A stretch of 64,000 nt of DNA from Nonlabens marinus S1-08 (GCF_000831385.1 NZ_AP014548.1:434001-498000); one strand, 5' to 3'; counted from the first letter of the stretch, positions 46,333-55,416 are shown. Numbers and translations are program-made. Notes: a model not told the origin generated them from the letters alone.

Positions 46333-47274
46333 ATGAAGATCCTACACTTAGACAGCAATCACGAGATACTAGAGCAAAAGCTAGCAGATGCTGGCTTTGT
46401 AAACCACCATGATCATCAGTCCAGTAAGCAAGAGATCCAACAAAAAATAGCTGAATATGACGGCCTGGTAGTACGTAGTCGTTTCCCGATTGATGCAGAG
46501 TTTTTATCTCATGCAACTAACTTGAAATGTATAGGTCGTGTAGGCGCTGGACTGGAAAATATAGATCTTGAAGCTGCGGAAGCTATGAACATTACCTGCT
46601 TCAACGCCCCAGAGGGAAATAGGAATGCAGTAGGTGAACACTCATTAGCACTGTTGCTTTCTTTATTCAATAAGCTCAGAAAGGCAGATCAAGAAGTGCG
46701 TCAAGGAATTTGGGATCGAGAAGGAAATCGTGGGATTGAACTGGATGGTCGAACCGTGGGCTTGATAGGTTACGGGAATATGGGAAAAGCATTTGCTAGA
46801 AAACTAAGGGGTTTTGACTGCGAGGTCTTATGCTACGACATTAAAGATGGTGTGGGCGATGAAAATGCTCGCCAAGTAACTCTTACTCAATTGCAGCAAA
46901 AAGCAGAAGTCTTGAGTTTACACACACCACAAACACCAGAAACGATAGGAATGGTGAACGATGATTTCATCGCTGGATTTGAGCAACCTTTTTATTTAAT
47001 CAACACGGCTCGTGGAAAATCAGTGGTCACCTCAGATGTGGTAAAAGCGTTAGAGAGTGGTAAGATTCTAGGTGCAGGGCTGGATGTTTTAGAATATGAG
47101 AAAAGCTCCTTTGAAAACCTTTTTCGCGAAAGCGATATTCCTCCCGCATTTAAAAAACTACTGGTAATGGACAACGTAATCTTAACTCCTCATGTAGCAG
47201 GATGGACCGTTGAATCCAAATTTAAACTCGCTGAAACCATCGCTGACAAAATGATTCAAAAATTAAAAGCATGA
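46333..47274 (+). CDS. D-2-hydroxyacid dehydrogenase, phosphoglycerate dehydrogenase-like
   Basis: 313 residues, the short type without an ACT domain. NAD-binding GLIGYGNMGKAFARKL near residue 143, substrate/catalytic R in NTARGKSVV, the E region of GLDVLEYE, and catalytic H in TPHVAGWTVESK. It could carry out the first step of serine synthesis or reduce another 2-keto acid. A half-degenerate dispersed palindrome lies in it, read as FRESD. Its stop overlaps the VOC gene by 4 bases (ATGA), so the two are coupled. Confidence 0.9.
   Translation: MKILHLDSNHEILEQKLADAGFVNHHDHQSSKQEIQQKIAEYDGLVVRSRFPIDAEFLSHATNLKCIGRVGAGLENIDLEAAEAMNITCFNAPEGNRNAVGEHSLALLLSLFNKLRKADQEVRQGIWDREGNRGIELDGRTVGLIGYGNMGKAFARKLRGFDCEVLCYDIKDGVGDENARQVTLTQLQQKAEVLSLHTPQTPETIGMVNDDFIAGFEQPFYLINTARGKSVVTSDVVKALESGKILGAGLDVLEYEKSSFENLFRESDIPPAFKKLLVMDNVILTPHVAGWTVESKFKLAETIADKMIQKLKA
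47121..47134. repeat. degenerate dispersed palindrome (in the SerA-like gene)
   Basis: TTTTCGCGAAAGCG keeps the right half and centre of the core; the left GC is lost. Read in the FRES frame. Confidence 0.55.
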
Positions 47275-47666
47275 AAAAGGTAACAGGTATAGGTGGTATA
47301 TTCTTCAAATGTGCGGATGTTCAAGTCACAAAAGATTGGTACGAAAAAAACTTAGGTATTGAGGGGGATCAATATGGACATACCTTTTGGCAACGAGATG
47401 CAGAAAATCCGGAGCAGAAAACCAGCCAACAATGGAGCCCATTCCCTAAAGACACCGATTACTTCCAGCCTAGTGATCAGGAATTTATGATCAATTACAG
47501 GGTAGAAAATCTAGATCAACTTTTAGTTGAACTACAATCTAATGGTGTAACCTTAGTTGGTGAACCTCAAGATTTTGACTATGGTAAATTTGCCTGGGCA
47601 CTTGATGTTGATGGTCGCAAAATTGAATTGTGGGAGCCTAAAAACGAACATCTGTTTGAAAAATAA
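47271..47666 (+). CDS. VOC (glyoxalase-like) family protein
   Basis: 131 residues, one vicinal-oxygen-chelate domain made of two beta-alpha-beta-beta-beta modules: GIGGIFFKCADVQVTKDWYEKNLGI at the start and VENLDQLLVELQSNGVTLVGEPQDF in the second half, ending in DVDGRKIELWEP, where the Glu is a typical metal ligand. The substrate is unknown. Translated together with the SerA-like dehydrogenase. Confidence 0.88.
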   Translation: MKKVTGIGGIFFKCADVQVTKDWYEKNLGIEGDQYGHTFWQRDAENPEQKTSQQWSPFPKDTDYFQPSDQEFMINYRVENLDQLLVELQSNGVTLVGEPQDFDYGKFAWALDVDGRKIELWEPKNEHLFEK

Positions 47667-47701
47667 TAGTACTTTTAGGGCACCAACTTAAACAAAAAAC
47701 A

Positions 47702-48049
47702 ATGAGCACTGAGGGTTACGACAGTACAAAAAGAAATAATGATTTTGAAGACGCAAAAAGAAGCGCGCAAGAAAGCGCACGAGATTTTCAGCGTGGAGTA
47801 AACGATATGGTTCAAGGTCAAGAAAATAAAAAAGTTCTAGCTGGTTTGCTGGGGATATTTTTGGGAGGGTTTGGAATCCACAAGTTTGTTTTAGGATACA
47901 CACAAGAAGGGATCATTCAAATCATCATTACCGTTCTAACTTGTGGTTTCGGACAAATTATAGGATTCATTGAGGGTATTATCTACCTCACAAAATCTGA
48001 TGAGGAGTTTTATGAAACCTATCAGATAGGACGAAAGCCTTGGTTTTAA
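47702..48049 (+). CDS. TM2 domain membrane protein
   Basis: 115 residues. Hydrophilic N-terminus (1-42), then the TM2 domain: KVLAGLLGIFLGGFGIHKFVLGY and IIQIIITVLTCGFGQIIGFIEGIIYL, two helices joined by a short loop with the family's G-hKFYLG-like pattern. Conserved, function unknown. Short transcript with terminator at 48070. Confidence 0.88.
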   Translation: MSTEGYDSTKRNNDFEDAKRSAQESARDFQRGVNDMVQGQENKKVLAGLLGIFLGGFGIHKFVLGYTQEGIIQIIITVLTCGFGQIIGFIEGIIYLTKSDEEFYETYQIGRKPWF

Positions 48050-48069
48050 ATTTTATTACCTCCAATATC

Positions 48070-48092
48070 AAACCGCCACTGGCGGTTTTTTT
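48070..48092. terminator. bidirectional terminator between TM2 gene and the next minus-strand gene
   Basis: AACCGCC-ACT-GGCGGTT stem at 48071-48087 followed by T8 on the plus side and with A-rich sequence on the other. Confidence 0.88.
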
Positions 48093-49183
48093 TATTGTCC
48101 TACAGAATAATCGTAATCCATAGGCATCATACCTCCTACACCTAACTCAGGTATATAGCCAGAGAGCATCAATTCTCGAGGAGAAAGGTTGTTTCCATAA
48201 CGATCTATGTACATGTAGTTACTTGACAAGTACATATCCGTTTGATTTCCATCGCGATCTCTAATGGAATATTTCAAGTTCCTGAAGGTTACTTGGTACA
48301 CTTCATCACTTTCTCGACGTACTCTAATGTGATCCTCTGGTTTGACTTTAAATCCATCGTAGAACAGCTCAAAATTAGCTTCATTGAGCTGTTCACTTAT
48401 GATCGATCGAAATAACCTTAGGTGGGATTTTGAAAAAGCTTTTTTTCTGCGGCGTTCCCGCTGGCGTTCCGTAGGTTTTTTACCTGGAAACTCTCTATAA
48501 AAGGAGGTGCCAGAGACAAATGAGTTTTCTGCTATATAGCGATCCCGTGCGTGTTCTAAACGGAACACTTTCTCTATATCAGTGGAATTTGGAATGAATT
48601 TGAAGTTCACTTCAAATTCAGCAAGATCGTAAGTAATCAAATAACCCAACTCTTCATTTTTTAGCAGAATAGGATTACTAGCAAAAGCTATGAGTTGCTT
48701 TAAACTGGGGTTGAATCGCAACTTTACATCTTTTAAATTGAGTACTGTGGCGTCCTCGCGACTTCTTTTACCCACAAAATAGTTGAGAAACAACTCTTCC
48801 TTTGTCGCTCGATCCCATGGATCTGGATCAATAACCACCGCTTCTAACGTATTAGTTTGTTCAGTCATTTTAACGCGACTCAAATCCATATCTATTGGAT
48901 TCTCAATTTGGATTTTCTCATAGCCTAAAAAGGCAAAAACTAATGGTGCATTGTAAGCAGGAGAATAAATGATATTGTAAGTCCCATCTGGACCTGTCAC
49001 TACACCTGTAGAGGTTCCAGAAATATATACAGCAACACCCATTAACGGCTCAGCGGTTGTCGCATCCACAACAATTCCAGATATTTTTGTGCTTTGGGCG
49101 CTAGCTATACCACCCATCAAACCTATCAAGAGAATTACTAAGCGCGAAAGATTAGTATTAATCGGTAGCCTCTTTATTTTCAT
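48092..49183 (-). CDS. secreted protein with carboxypeptidase-like regulatory domain
   Basis: 363 residues from ATG 49183 (MKIKRLPINTNLSRL), preferred over earlier in-frame starts because it gives a normal signal peptide (to about residue 30, IASAQ). Residues 32-110 are a CarboxypepD_reg-like beta-sandwich (SGIVVDATTAEPLMGVAVYISG) like that at the N-terminus of SusC, then no plug or barrel follows. The remaining 250 residues contain FNPSLKQLIAFASNPIL and a basic stretch (RQRERRRKKAF). Common in flavobacteria; function unknown. It overlaps the acyltransferase gene by 26 bases. Confidence 0.85.
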   Translation of the reverse strand: MKIKRLPINTNLSRLVILLIGLMGGIASAQSTKISGIVVDATTAEPLMGVAVYISGTSTGVVTGPDGTYNIIYSPAYNAPLVFAFLGYEKIQIENPIDMDLSRVKMTEQTNTLEAVVIDPDPWDRATKEELFLNYFVGKRSREDATVLNLKDVKLRFNPSLKQLIAFASNPILLKNEELGYLITYDLAEFEVNFKFIPNSTDIEKVFRLEHARDRYIAENSFVSGTSFYREFPGKKPTERQRERRRKKAFSKSHLRLFRSIISEQLNEANFELFYDGFKVKPEDHIRVRRESDEVYQVTFRNLKYSIRDRDGNQTDMYLSSNYMYIDRYGNNLSPRELMLSGYIPELGVGGMMPMDYDYSVGQ

Positions 49184-50993
49184 CTCCATTCGATTCAAAA
49201 TATTTCGCCTCCATTTCCGCTTGAAATTCTTCCATTACGGGCTTAACCGTGCTTTCAGGAAGATCTGCGATGCGTATATACATCAATCCATCAATGGCAT
49301 CATTGAATAAAGGATCAACGTTGAAGGCAATAACCTTAGCGTTTTGCTTGACGTACTTCTTGATCAGCACAGGAAGTCGCAACTCATTAGGTTCTAACTC
49401 ATCAATGAGTTTGTCAAACTTGTTCAAATCTGCCTCTGAAGCGTCAAAGATGAAGTCTTTGTCGGCATCTTCTAACTTGATTTTAAACTCCTTTTTAGGC
49501 TTGATGAATTGTGCGAGATAGGGATCGTAATAGTTGGACTTCATGAATTCAATCATGAGTGACTTAGAAAAATTAGAAAATTTATTGCTGATGCTTACTC
49601 CACCTATCAAGTACTTATGATTTGGGAATCGCAGCGTGCAATGCACAATTCCTTTCCATAATAAAAACAATGGCATCGGTTTTTGCTGGTATTCTGGAAT
49701 GATAAAAGCTCTACCCATCTCAATGGATTCTTTCATCATTTTATGGGCATCTGTATCAATAGTAAAGAGTTCATTGAGGTAAAACCCTTCAATCCCGTAC
49801 TTCTCAAAAATTTCCTCGCCCATGCCCATGCGGTAGGCTCCAGCAATCCGGTTTGCCTCATTATCCCACAAAAACATCTGGTGGTAGTATTGATCAAACT
49901 CGTCCAGGTCAATGGACTTGTTTGTCCCCTCACCTATTTGACGGAAGGTGATCTCACGCAAGCGGCCTAACTCTCTAAGAATGTTAGGTATTTGATCTGC
50001 TTTGGCTAGAAAAACCTCATAATTCTTGGAAATCAACAAGCGCTTCTCGTCATCGCGTAGTTTATTGACCTCTTGTATCATCGCATTAGAATCACCTGTT
50101 TTGATAATTTTTTGCGGTGGGGGTTTCGGTAATTTAATATTCTTAGGAATATCGCGCAGTTTTACAGTTTCCTTGTCGTAAGCTTTGGATAGCAGATAAG
50201 TCTTGCGGCGCAAAAACTCTGTAAAATCGTCTAGTGAGCTGTGCTCTTTTTGTGTAGCCACCGGGACGGCGTTTCCTATACGGACGATGATGGTTCTATG
50301 CTTTTGCGTAAGCAACTCTGAAGGTAATTTTGCCGTACGGAAGATATCTGAAATCTTAGCGAGTCTGTAAAAGAGCTTACTATTCTTCGCATGAAAGTAA
50401 ATGGGTATAACAGGAACTTCCGCACGCTGGATCAACTTCATTGCTGATGGCTCCCAGGCTTTATCTACTACTAATTTCCCATCCCTATAGGTAGAGACTT
50501 CACCTGCTGGGAAGATACCCAAGGGTAAATCATTTTTCAAATGACGCATCGCTTGAATAAACCCTTTAGTAGAGGATTGCGCATCCTTATGATCTTCAAA
50601 CGGGTTTACAGGCATGATATATGGCTTCAAGGGCTCAATGCGATGCAGCAAAAAATTAGCAATGATCTTGAAGTCTGGTCTGCGATCTACTAGCAGCTTT
50701 AATAATAAAATCCCATCGACGCCGCCTAGTGGATGATTTGATATAGTAATAAACGGTCCTGTTTTTGGAATTCGCCGCAGGTCATCTTCTGGAATCTCAA
50801 ATTGAATTTGTAAATCATCGAGGATGGCGTCAAGGAACACCATCCCTTCCTTATCCTTGTTCTTATTATAAATTTTATTGAGGGTAGAAATGCGCAGTAG
50901 TTTCATTAAGGACCAGCCGCCTAACTTTCCTAGCAATCCATATTTGTCAATTTGGATTGCTTTTGCTACTTCGTTTGCATTTACCAGGCTCAT
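49158..50993 (-). CDS. two-domain acyltransferase, PlsC-like plus GNAT-like (ornithine lipid synthesis type)
   Basis: 611 residues. Residues about 70-300 are a PlsC-type O-acyltransferase with the catalytic NHPLGGVD (H87, D93) and FPAGEVS. Residues about 320-560 carry a hemolysin/OlsB-like N-acyltransferase domain (AGAYRMGMGEEIFEKYGIEGFY, LNELFTIDTDAHKMMKESIEMGRAFIIPEYQQ). This domain pair is that of the OlsF-type bifunctional enzymes that make ornithine lipids in Serratia and Flavobacterium. The sequence fits that type; the actual lipid is inference. Cytoplasmic face of the inner membrane. Confidence 0.88.
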   Translation of the reverse strand: MSLVNANEVAKAIQIDKYGLLGKLGGWSLMKLLRISTLNKIYNKNKDKEGMVFLDAILDDLQIQFEIPEDDLRRIPKTGPFITISNHPLGGVDGILLLKLLVDRRPDFKIIANFLLHRIEPLKPYIMPVNPFEDHKDAQSSTKGFIQAMRHLKNDLPLGIFPAGEVSTYRDGKLVVDKAWEPSAMKLIQRAEVPVIPIYFHAKNSKLFYRLAKISDIFRTAKLPSELLTQKHRTIIVRIGNAVPVATQKEHSSLDDFTEFLRRKTYLLSKAYDKETVKLRDIPKNIKLPKPPPQKIIKTGDSNAMIQEVNKLRDDEKRLLISKNYEVFLAKADQIPNILRELGRLREITFRQIGEGTNKSIDLDEFDQYYHQMFLWDNEANRIAGAYRMGMGEEIFEKYGIEGFYLNELFTIDTDAHKMMKESIEMGRAFIIPEYQQKPMPLFLLWKGIVHCTLRFPNHKYLIGGVSISNKFSNFSKSLMIEFMKSNYYDPYLAQFIKPKKEFKIKLEDADKDFIFDASEADLNKFDKLIDELEPNELRLPVLIKKYVKQNAKVIAFNVDPLFNDAIDGLMYIRIADLPESTVKPVMEEFQAEMEAKYFESNGDENKEATD

Positions 50994-51039
50994 ATGCTCG
51001 TTCTACCGTGTTTCACAAATATAGTATATCAAAAAGTGA

Positions 51040-52326
51040 TCACTCTTGGACGACCAATTGTAGTGTTTCTTGGGTTCGTTGTTTCAACAATACGTTCTTC
51101 CCTTCTTCCATTTCTTGAATGGTATCACCTGCATAATGACGAATGGTGTACAAAGAAACTCCAGTGACATGGCTCACCTTGAATTTTCCTTCTAGACCTT
51201 CTAATAAGGTAGAAATGCGATTGTACTTGTCTTCTAAACACAACGAAAAGCTAATGGCGCTGTTTTGAAGCAAACCTACCTGCATTTTGCTTTCACTCAA
51301 TTCATGAAAAATATCTGAAATGCTGCTTTCTCCAATAAAGCTGAAATCCCTAGAAGAAATTCTCAAGAACACCATATTTTTTCTAACTATAAAGCAAGGC
51401 GTGGTAGGCACCAAGGATTTACTTGAAGTAATCGTCGACCCTTGTTCTTTAGGGTTGATAAACGACTTTACCTTAAGTGGAATCTCCTTCTCCTGCAACG
51501 GTTGCAACGTTTTTGGGTGAATTACAGATGCTCCATAAAAAGCCAATTCAATCGCTTCATCATAGGGGATTTTCTCTAACAATACCGTGTTGTTGAAAAC
51601 TCTAGGATCTGCGTTCAATACCCCAGGAACATCCTTCCAAATGCTCACCTCACTAGCGTTTAAACTATACGCAAGAATAGCTGCTGTATAGTCACTACCC
51701 TCACGACCCAGTGTCGTGGTAAAGCCATTCTCGTCAGACCCTATAAATCCTTGAGTAATGAATAACTCGTCTGCACAGTGCTTTTGAATTTGCTCTTGGG
51801 TTTGTTCCCAGTCTACCGTCGCGTCTCGGTATTTATTATCTGTCATGATCAATTGCCGTGCATCTTTCCATACTACTGGAATCTCGCAGGCGTTCAAAAA
51901 TGCTGCTACAATTTTAGAAGACATCAGTTCTCCATGGCTGACCACTTGATCGTATAAGAAACTGTAATTACGGCTTTTGTTGCGCAACATCTCGCCTTTT
52001 AAGGACTCGACAATTGCTTTGAGGTCTTTGTTAATTTCGCTTTCGCGAAAGCGTAATACACTAGCCTCATTCACACCATGAGCCAACTTTTTTAAGTCCT
52101 CCACTACCACTAAATGTTCCTCGTGCAGCTGATCGATAAGGTCTAAATAACTAGTATCGTTAGATTCATAGCTGGCGATGACCGCTTCTAAAGCGTTTGT
52201 GGTTTTTCCCATGGCAGATATTACGACCCCTAGCTTATCGGTTCCCATGGTTTTCAATACATTCATGACGTTGCGCACGCCATCGGCATCTTTAACTGAT
52301 GCTCCTCCAAATTTGTATATTCTCAT
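51040..52326 (-). CDS. lysC: aspartate kinase
   Basis: 428 residues, monofunctional. It phosphorylates Asp, the first step to Lys, Thr and Met. KFGGASVKDADGV at the start, TTTLGREGSDYTAAILA near the middle (nucleotide and aspartate binding), and two C-terminal ACT domains (about 300-420, with MVFLRISSRDFSF). The palindrome at 52036 is read as RFRES near residue 94 in a helix region with acidic character. It starts inside the GNAT gene end (4-base overlap), so the two are coupled. Confidence 0.93.
   Translation of the reverse strand: MRIYKFGGASVKDADGVRNVMNVLKTMGTDKLGVVISAMGKTTNALEAVIASYESNDTSYLDLIDQLHEEHLVVVEDLKKLAHGVNEASVLRFRESEINKDLKAIVESLKGEMLRNKSRNYSFLYDQVVSHGELMSSKIVAAFLNACEIPVVWKDARQLIMTDNKYRDATVDWEQTQEQIQKHCADELFITQGFIGSDENGFTTTLGREGSDYTAAILAYSLNASEVSIWKDVPGVLNADPRVFNNTVLLEKIPYDEAIELAFYGASVIHPKTLQPLQEKEIPLKVKSFINPKEQGSTITSSKSLVPTTPCFIVRKNMVFLRISSRDFSFIGESSISDIFHELSESKMQVGLLQNSAISFSLCLEDKYNRISTLLEGLEGKFKVSHVTGVSLYTIRHYAGDTIQEMEEGKNVLLKQRTQETLQLVVQE
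52036..52053. repeat. dispersed palindrome, copy 11 (in lysC)
   Basis: TTCGCTTTCGCGAAAGCG, exact core at 52039-52052, read in the RFRES frame. Confidence 0.9.
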
Positions 52327-52796
52327 TGATCTAAATATTGGGCAAGTGATGTTTTATCCATTTGTGCGAGGTGCCACCCAGGAATAATGGAAGCTCCACT
52401 ACTCTTATAAAATTCTATCGCCGAGGTGTTCCAATCTAGTACAACCCATTCCACACGACGTACGTTTTGTTCTTGAGCAAATTCCAGCACCTTATTGTAG
52501 AGCGCCTTACCCAGACCTTTACCTCGCATATGATCAGTGACGATCAAATCTTCCAAATGAATGGTTTTTCCTTTCCAGGTAGAAAACCTGGGATAACACA
52601 ACGCAATTCCCTCAATCTCTCCATGGTATTCTCCAACGAAGCAAGTGAATAAAGGCGGAGTTTCAGATGCGTGCTTTTGAAGTTCCTCTACTGTTACTTC
52701 TACAGCGTCAGGCTCCTTCTCAAAAGTTGCTAGTTCTTGAATTAATTCTAGAACTCGTGGATAATCTTCTTTGACTGCAGGACGTATGTGTATCAT
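52323..52796 (-). CDS. GNAT family N-acetyltransferase (diamine-type)
   Basis: 157 residues. Acetyl-CoA loop VTDHMRGKGLGKALYNKV near residue 90 (R/Q-x-x-G-x-G/A pattern), and the C-terminal block WVVLDWNTSAIEFYKSSGA. The start IRPAVKEDYPRVLELIQELATFEKEPD and LEDLIVTDHMRGKG resemble diamine (spermidine/spermine) acetyltransferases; the substrate remains inference. Divergent from fbp with 115 bases between. Confidence 0.9.
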   Translation of the reverse strand: MIHIRPAVKEDYPRVLELIQELATFEKEPDAVEVTVEELQKHASETPPLFTCFVGEYHGEIEGIALCYPRFSTWKGKTIHLEDLIVTDHMRGKGLGKALYNKVLEFAQEQNVRRVEWVVLDWNTSAIEFYKSSGASIIPGWHLAQMDKTSLAQYLDQ

Positions 52797-52855
52797 GATA
52801 ACAAAGTAAAGTCAAAAATGGAAGAAGCCCTTGAGATCTATCGTAAAAAGTAGTC

Positions 52856-52873
52856 CACTATAACGTTATAGTG
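52856..52873. promoter_or_regulatory. perfect 18-bp palindrome, candidate operator upstream of fbp
   Basis: CACTATAACGTTATAGTG is perfectly symmetric with centre at 52864/52865. It ends 12 bases upstream of the -7 element of fbp, that is in the -35 region, and lies in the divergent GNAT/fbp gap. A dimeric regulator binding here would block or help fbp transcription; no regulator gene adjoins. Confidence 0.65.
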
Positions 52874-52885
52874 CCTCTATAATTT

Positions 52886-52893
52886 TATATTTG
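52886..52893 (+). promoter_or_regulatory. -7 promoter element of fbp
   Basis: TATATTTG, perfect TAnnTTTG match, 18 bases before the ATG at 52912. Confidence 0.55.
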
Positions 52894-52911
52894 TCAGCCT
52901 TAAATAGCTCT

Positions 52912-53922
52912 ATGTCCCGTATTAATCAATCCCTAGGAGAATTTATCATTGAAAACCAAGGGGAGTTTGCCTATAGCAGTGGTGAACTATCACGACTCAT
53001 CAACTCGATCAGACTAGCTGCTAAAATGGTGAATCACGAAGTCAACAAGGCAGGACTCGTAGACATTACCGGTAGTGTGGGAGAGATCAACACACAAGGA
53101 GAAGATCAACAAAAACTGGATGTTTTCGCTAACAATGTATTTATCCAAACCCTAACAAATCGTGAGATTGTTTGTGGTATCGCCAGTGAGGAAAACGAAG
53201 ATTTCATAACTATCGCAGGAAGCAATAGTGATCACAAGAACAAATATGTGGTTCTTATAGATCCATTAGATGGTAGCTCTAACATTGATGTCAACGTGTC
53301 AGTAGGAACTATTTTTTCCATCTATAGACGTATAACTCCATTAGGAACTCCTGTAAAAAAAGAAGATTTTCTACAACCAGGAAATCTACAAGTTGCCGCA
53401 GGATATATCGTGTATGGTACTTCAACAATGCTTGTTTACACTACAGGCCACGGCGTCAACGGTTTTACATTAAACCCAGCATTGGGAACCTATTACCTTT
53501 CCCATCCTAACATGAGGTTTCCTGAAGAAGGAAATATTTACAGTGTTAATGAAGGGAATTATGTACACTTCCCTCAAGGAATCAAAGATTATATCAAATA
53601 CTGCCAGCAGGAAGAAGGAAACCGTCCTTATACCAGCCGCTACATAGGTAGCCTGGTAAGTGACATTCACCGCAATATGATCAAGGGTGGAATTTATATG
53701 TACCCTAAAAGCTCTAAAGCTGCCACCGGTAAATTACGCCTACTTTATGAATGTAATCCCATGGCTTTTATTGTAGAGCAAGCTGGCGGAAAGGCGAGTG
53801 ATGGAGAAACACGTATCATGGAATTGAAACCAACAGATCTTCACCAGCGTGTGCCATTTATTTGTGGAAGTAAAACTATGGTTGAAAAAGCAGAAGAGTT
53901 CATCGCAAAGGCAAAGAACTAA
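52912..53922 (+). CDS. fbp: fructose-1,6-bisphosphatase class I
   Basis: 336 residues from ATG 52912 ([14 protein letters not shown]); the upstream TTG at 52891 falls inside the -7 element. Gluconeogenic phosphatase. [12 protein letters not shown] and [21 protein letters not shown] are the metal-binding blocks, [18 protein letters not shown] and [23 protein letters not shown] the substrate-binding blocks, and [26 protein letters not shown] the C-terminal one. Full length; ends at a terminator. The upstream palindrome suggests dedicated control. Confidence 0.97.
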   Translation: MSRINQSLGEFIIENQGEFAYSSGELSRLINSIRLAAKMVNHEVNKAGLVDITGSVGEINTQGEDQQKLDVFANNVFIQTLTNREIVCGIASEENEDFITIAGSNSDHKNKYVVLIDPLDGSSNIDVNVSVGTIFSIYRRITPLGTPVKKEDFLQPGNLQVAAGYIVYGTSTMLVYTTGHGVNGFTLNPALGTYYLSHPNMRFPEEGNIYSVNEGNYVHFPQGIKDYIKYCQQEEGNRPYTSRYIGSLVSDIHRNMIKGGIYMYPKSSKAATGKLRLLYECNPMAFIVEQAGGKASDGETRIMELKPTDLHQRVPFICGSKTMVEKAEEFIAKAKN

Positions 53923-53946
53923 TTCTTTAAAATTTGAGTAATAAAA

Positions 53947-53973
53947 AAGGGCTTTTCAATGTGAAAAGCCCTT
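53947..53973. terminator. bidirectional terminator between fbp and the TerB-like gene
   Basis: AAGGGCTTTTC and GAAAAGCCCTT arms around AATGT; A-run before and T-rich sequence after. Confidence 0.88.
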
Positions 53974-53996
53974 CTCTATTTTACTTATTGCAATTT

Positions 53997-54422
53997 CTAG
54001 CGGTTCTTATTCAATAGATGACGGTAATCTTCCAGGTTCAAGTGACCATTAAAGATCTCTATAGAACGTTCTACCAGGTATTCTGCATCAGCATCTGTAT
54101 AGCCTAATGCGGTAGCATATTTTCTTAATAATTTGTGCTCTGGTTCATCCATAACGTTGTCTGCGAAAACGATTTTAAACAAATCGTGCAACCACTGAAT
54201 ACGCTCATCACTGGTATTAGGAGGTGTTACTGGGTATCCCTGTGGGTTTTTAAGAATAACTTCATAATCAGAATCAGAAATATCAAGAACTTGCTTAAAA
54301 CGTAATAGTTGCGTGGTTTCTTCTGGCTTTAAACCAGAGGAATAAGCAAGAGTCACTAGCATTGCAAAGTGACTTTTGTTTCTGGCGCTTTCTCCAGATT
54401 CAAACAGAGATGAAAATGACAT
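53997..54422 (-). CDS. TerB-like helical protein
   Basis: 141 residues, all-helical, no signal. HFAMLVTLAYSSGLKPEETTQLLRF and the later WLHDLFKIVFADNVMDEPEHKLLRKYATALGY resemble the TerB fold, in which the acidic DNVMDEPE segment is a metal site. Tellurite resistance is not implied by this fold alone, and no other ter genes are near. Monocistronic, with the shared terminator. Confidence 0.75.
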   Translation of the reverse strand: MSFSSLFESGESARNKSHFAMLVTLAYSSGLKPEETTQLLRFKQVLDISDSDYEVILKNPQGYPVTPPNTSDERIQWLHDLFKIVFADNVMDEPEHKLLRKYATALGYTDADAEYLVERSIEIFNGHLNLEDYRHLLNKNR

Positions 54423-54477
54423 AATTCAATTTTATTAAAGTACAAATATAATAATATGAAACAGGGAACTTCACATT

Positions 54478-55416
54478 CTAGCGCAGATGTTCCAGCATTT
54501 CTACAACCGTCTTCTTGAGGTCATAAGTGGAGTTCCAGTTCCAATCTTCCCTAGCTGTTGAGTCATCTATAGAACTAGGCCAGCTGTCTGCAATTTGCTG
54601 ACGGGAATCTGGAGCGTAGGACATTTGGAACTCTGGAACATGCTTTTGAATCTCGCTTGCTATGTCAGCTGGAGTGAAACTCATCCCGCTCAAGTTATAG
54701 GAAGAACGTTCTTTGATTTGTTCTCCAGGGGCTTCCATAATTTGGACAGTAGCACGTATGGCATCTTCCATATACATCATAGGCAAGGCAGTATCTTCAG
54801 AAAGGAAACAAGAATAAGATTGTTCTTCTAGCGCTTTGTGAAAAATTTCTACAGCATAATCTGTAGTTCCACCACCAGGAAGAGTTTTCCAAGAAATCAA
54901 GCCAGGATAGCGTATGCTGCGCACGTCCACTCCATATTTGCTATGGTAATATTCACACCAGCGCTCCCCAGTTTGTTTACTGATACCATAAACTGTGGTC
55001 GGCTCCATAATGGTATGTTGTGGCGTATCGACTTGTGGGGTTGTTGGCCCAAAAACAGCAATACTCGATGGCCAAAACACCTTATTAATTTTTCCATCTT
55101 TAGCAAGATCCAGCACGTGGAAAAGCGAATTCATATTCAATTTCCAGGCTTTATCGGGAAATTTCTCACCCGTAGCGCTCAACATTGCGGCCATCAAATA
55201 CACCTCATCCACCTCGTAATACAAACACGTATTCTCAATCTGATCATAATCCATCGCGTCGATGATCTCAAAAGGCCCAGATCTCATCAACTCCTCATTC
55301 CCTTCTCGTATGTCTGAAGCGATAACCTGATCATTACCATGCAGCTCGCGCAGTTTCATGGTTAGTTCTGTTCCTATTTGGCCGCAGGCGCCTATGACTA
55401 GAATTTTTTGGGGCAT
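54478..55416 (-). CDS. L-threonine 3-dehydrogenase, SDR (epimerase-like) type
   Basis: 312 residues. NAD-binding GACGQIGTEL near residue 8, PSSIAVFGPTTPQ with the catalytic Ser, and YGISKQTGE with the Y-x-x-x-K pair. The YYEVDEVYLMAAMLSATGEKFP and GGGTTDYAVEIFHKAL segments are those of the short-chain threonine dehydrogenases, which oxidise Thr to 2-amino-3-ketobutyrate on the way to glycine. UDP-sugar epimerase is the alternative, less likely. A 302-base gap with a palindrome copy follows upstream. Confidence 0.9.
   Translation of the reverse strand: MPQKILVIGACGQIGTELTMKLRELHGNDQVIASDIREGNEELMRSGPFEIIDAMDYDQIENTCLYYEVDEVYLMAAMLSATGEKFPDKAWKLNMNSLFHVLDLAKDGKINKVFWPSSIAVFGPTTPQVDTPQHTIMEPTTVYGISKQTGERWCEYYHSKYGVDVRSIRYPGLISWKTLPGGGTTDYAVEIFHKALEEQSYSCFLSEDTALPMMYMEDAIRATVQIMEAPGEQIKERSSYNLSGMSFTPADIASEIQKHVPEFQMSYAPDSRQQIADSWPSSIDDSTAREDWNWNSTYDLKKTVVEMLEHLR

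Noticed and set aside
53997..54422. Tellurite resistance locus
   Set aside because: Only a TerB-like fold is present; no TerC, TerD or TerZ gene lies nearby.
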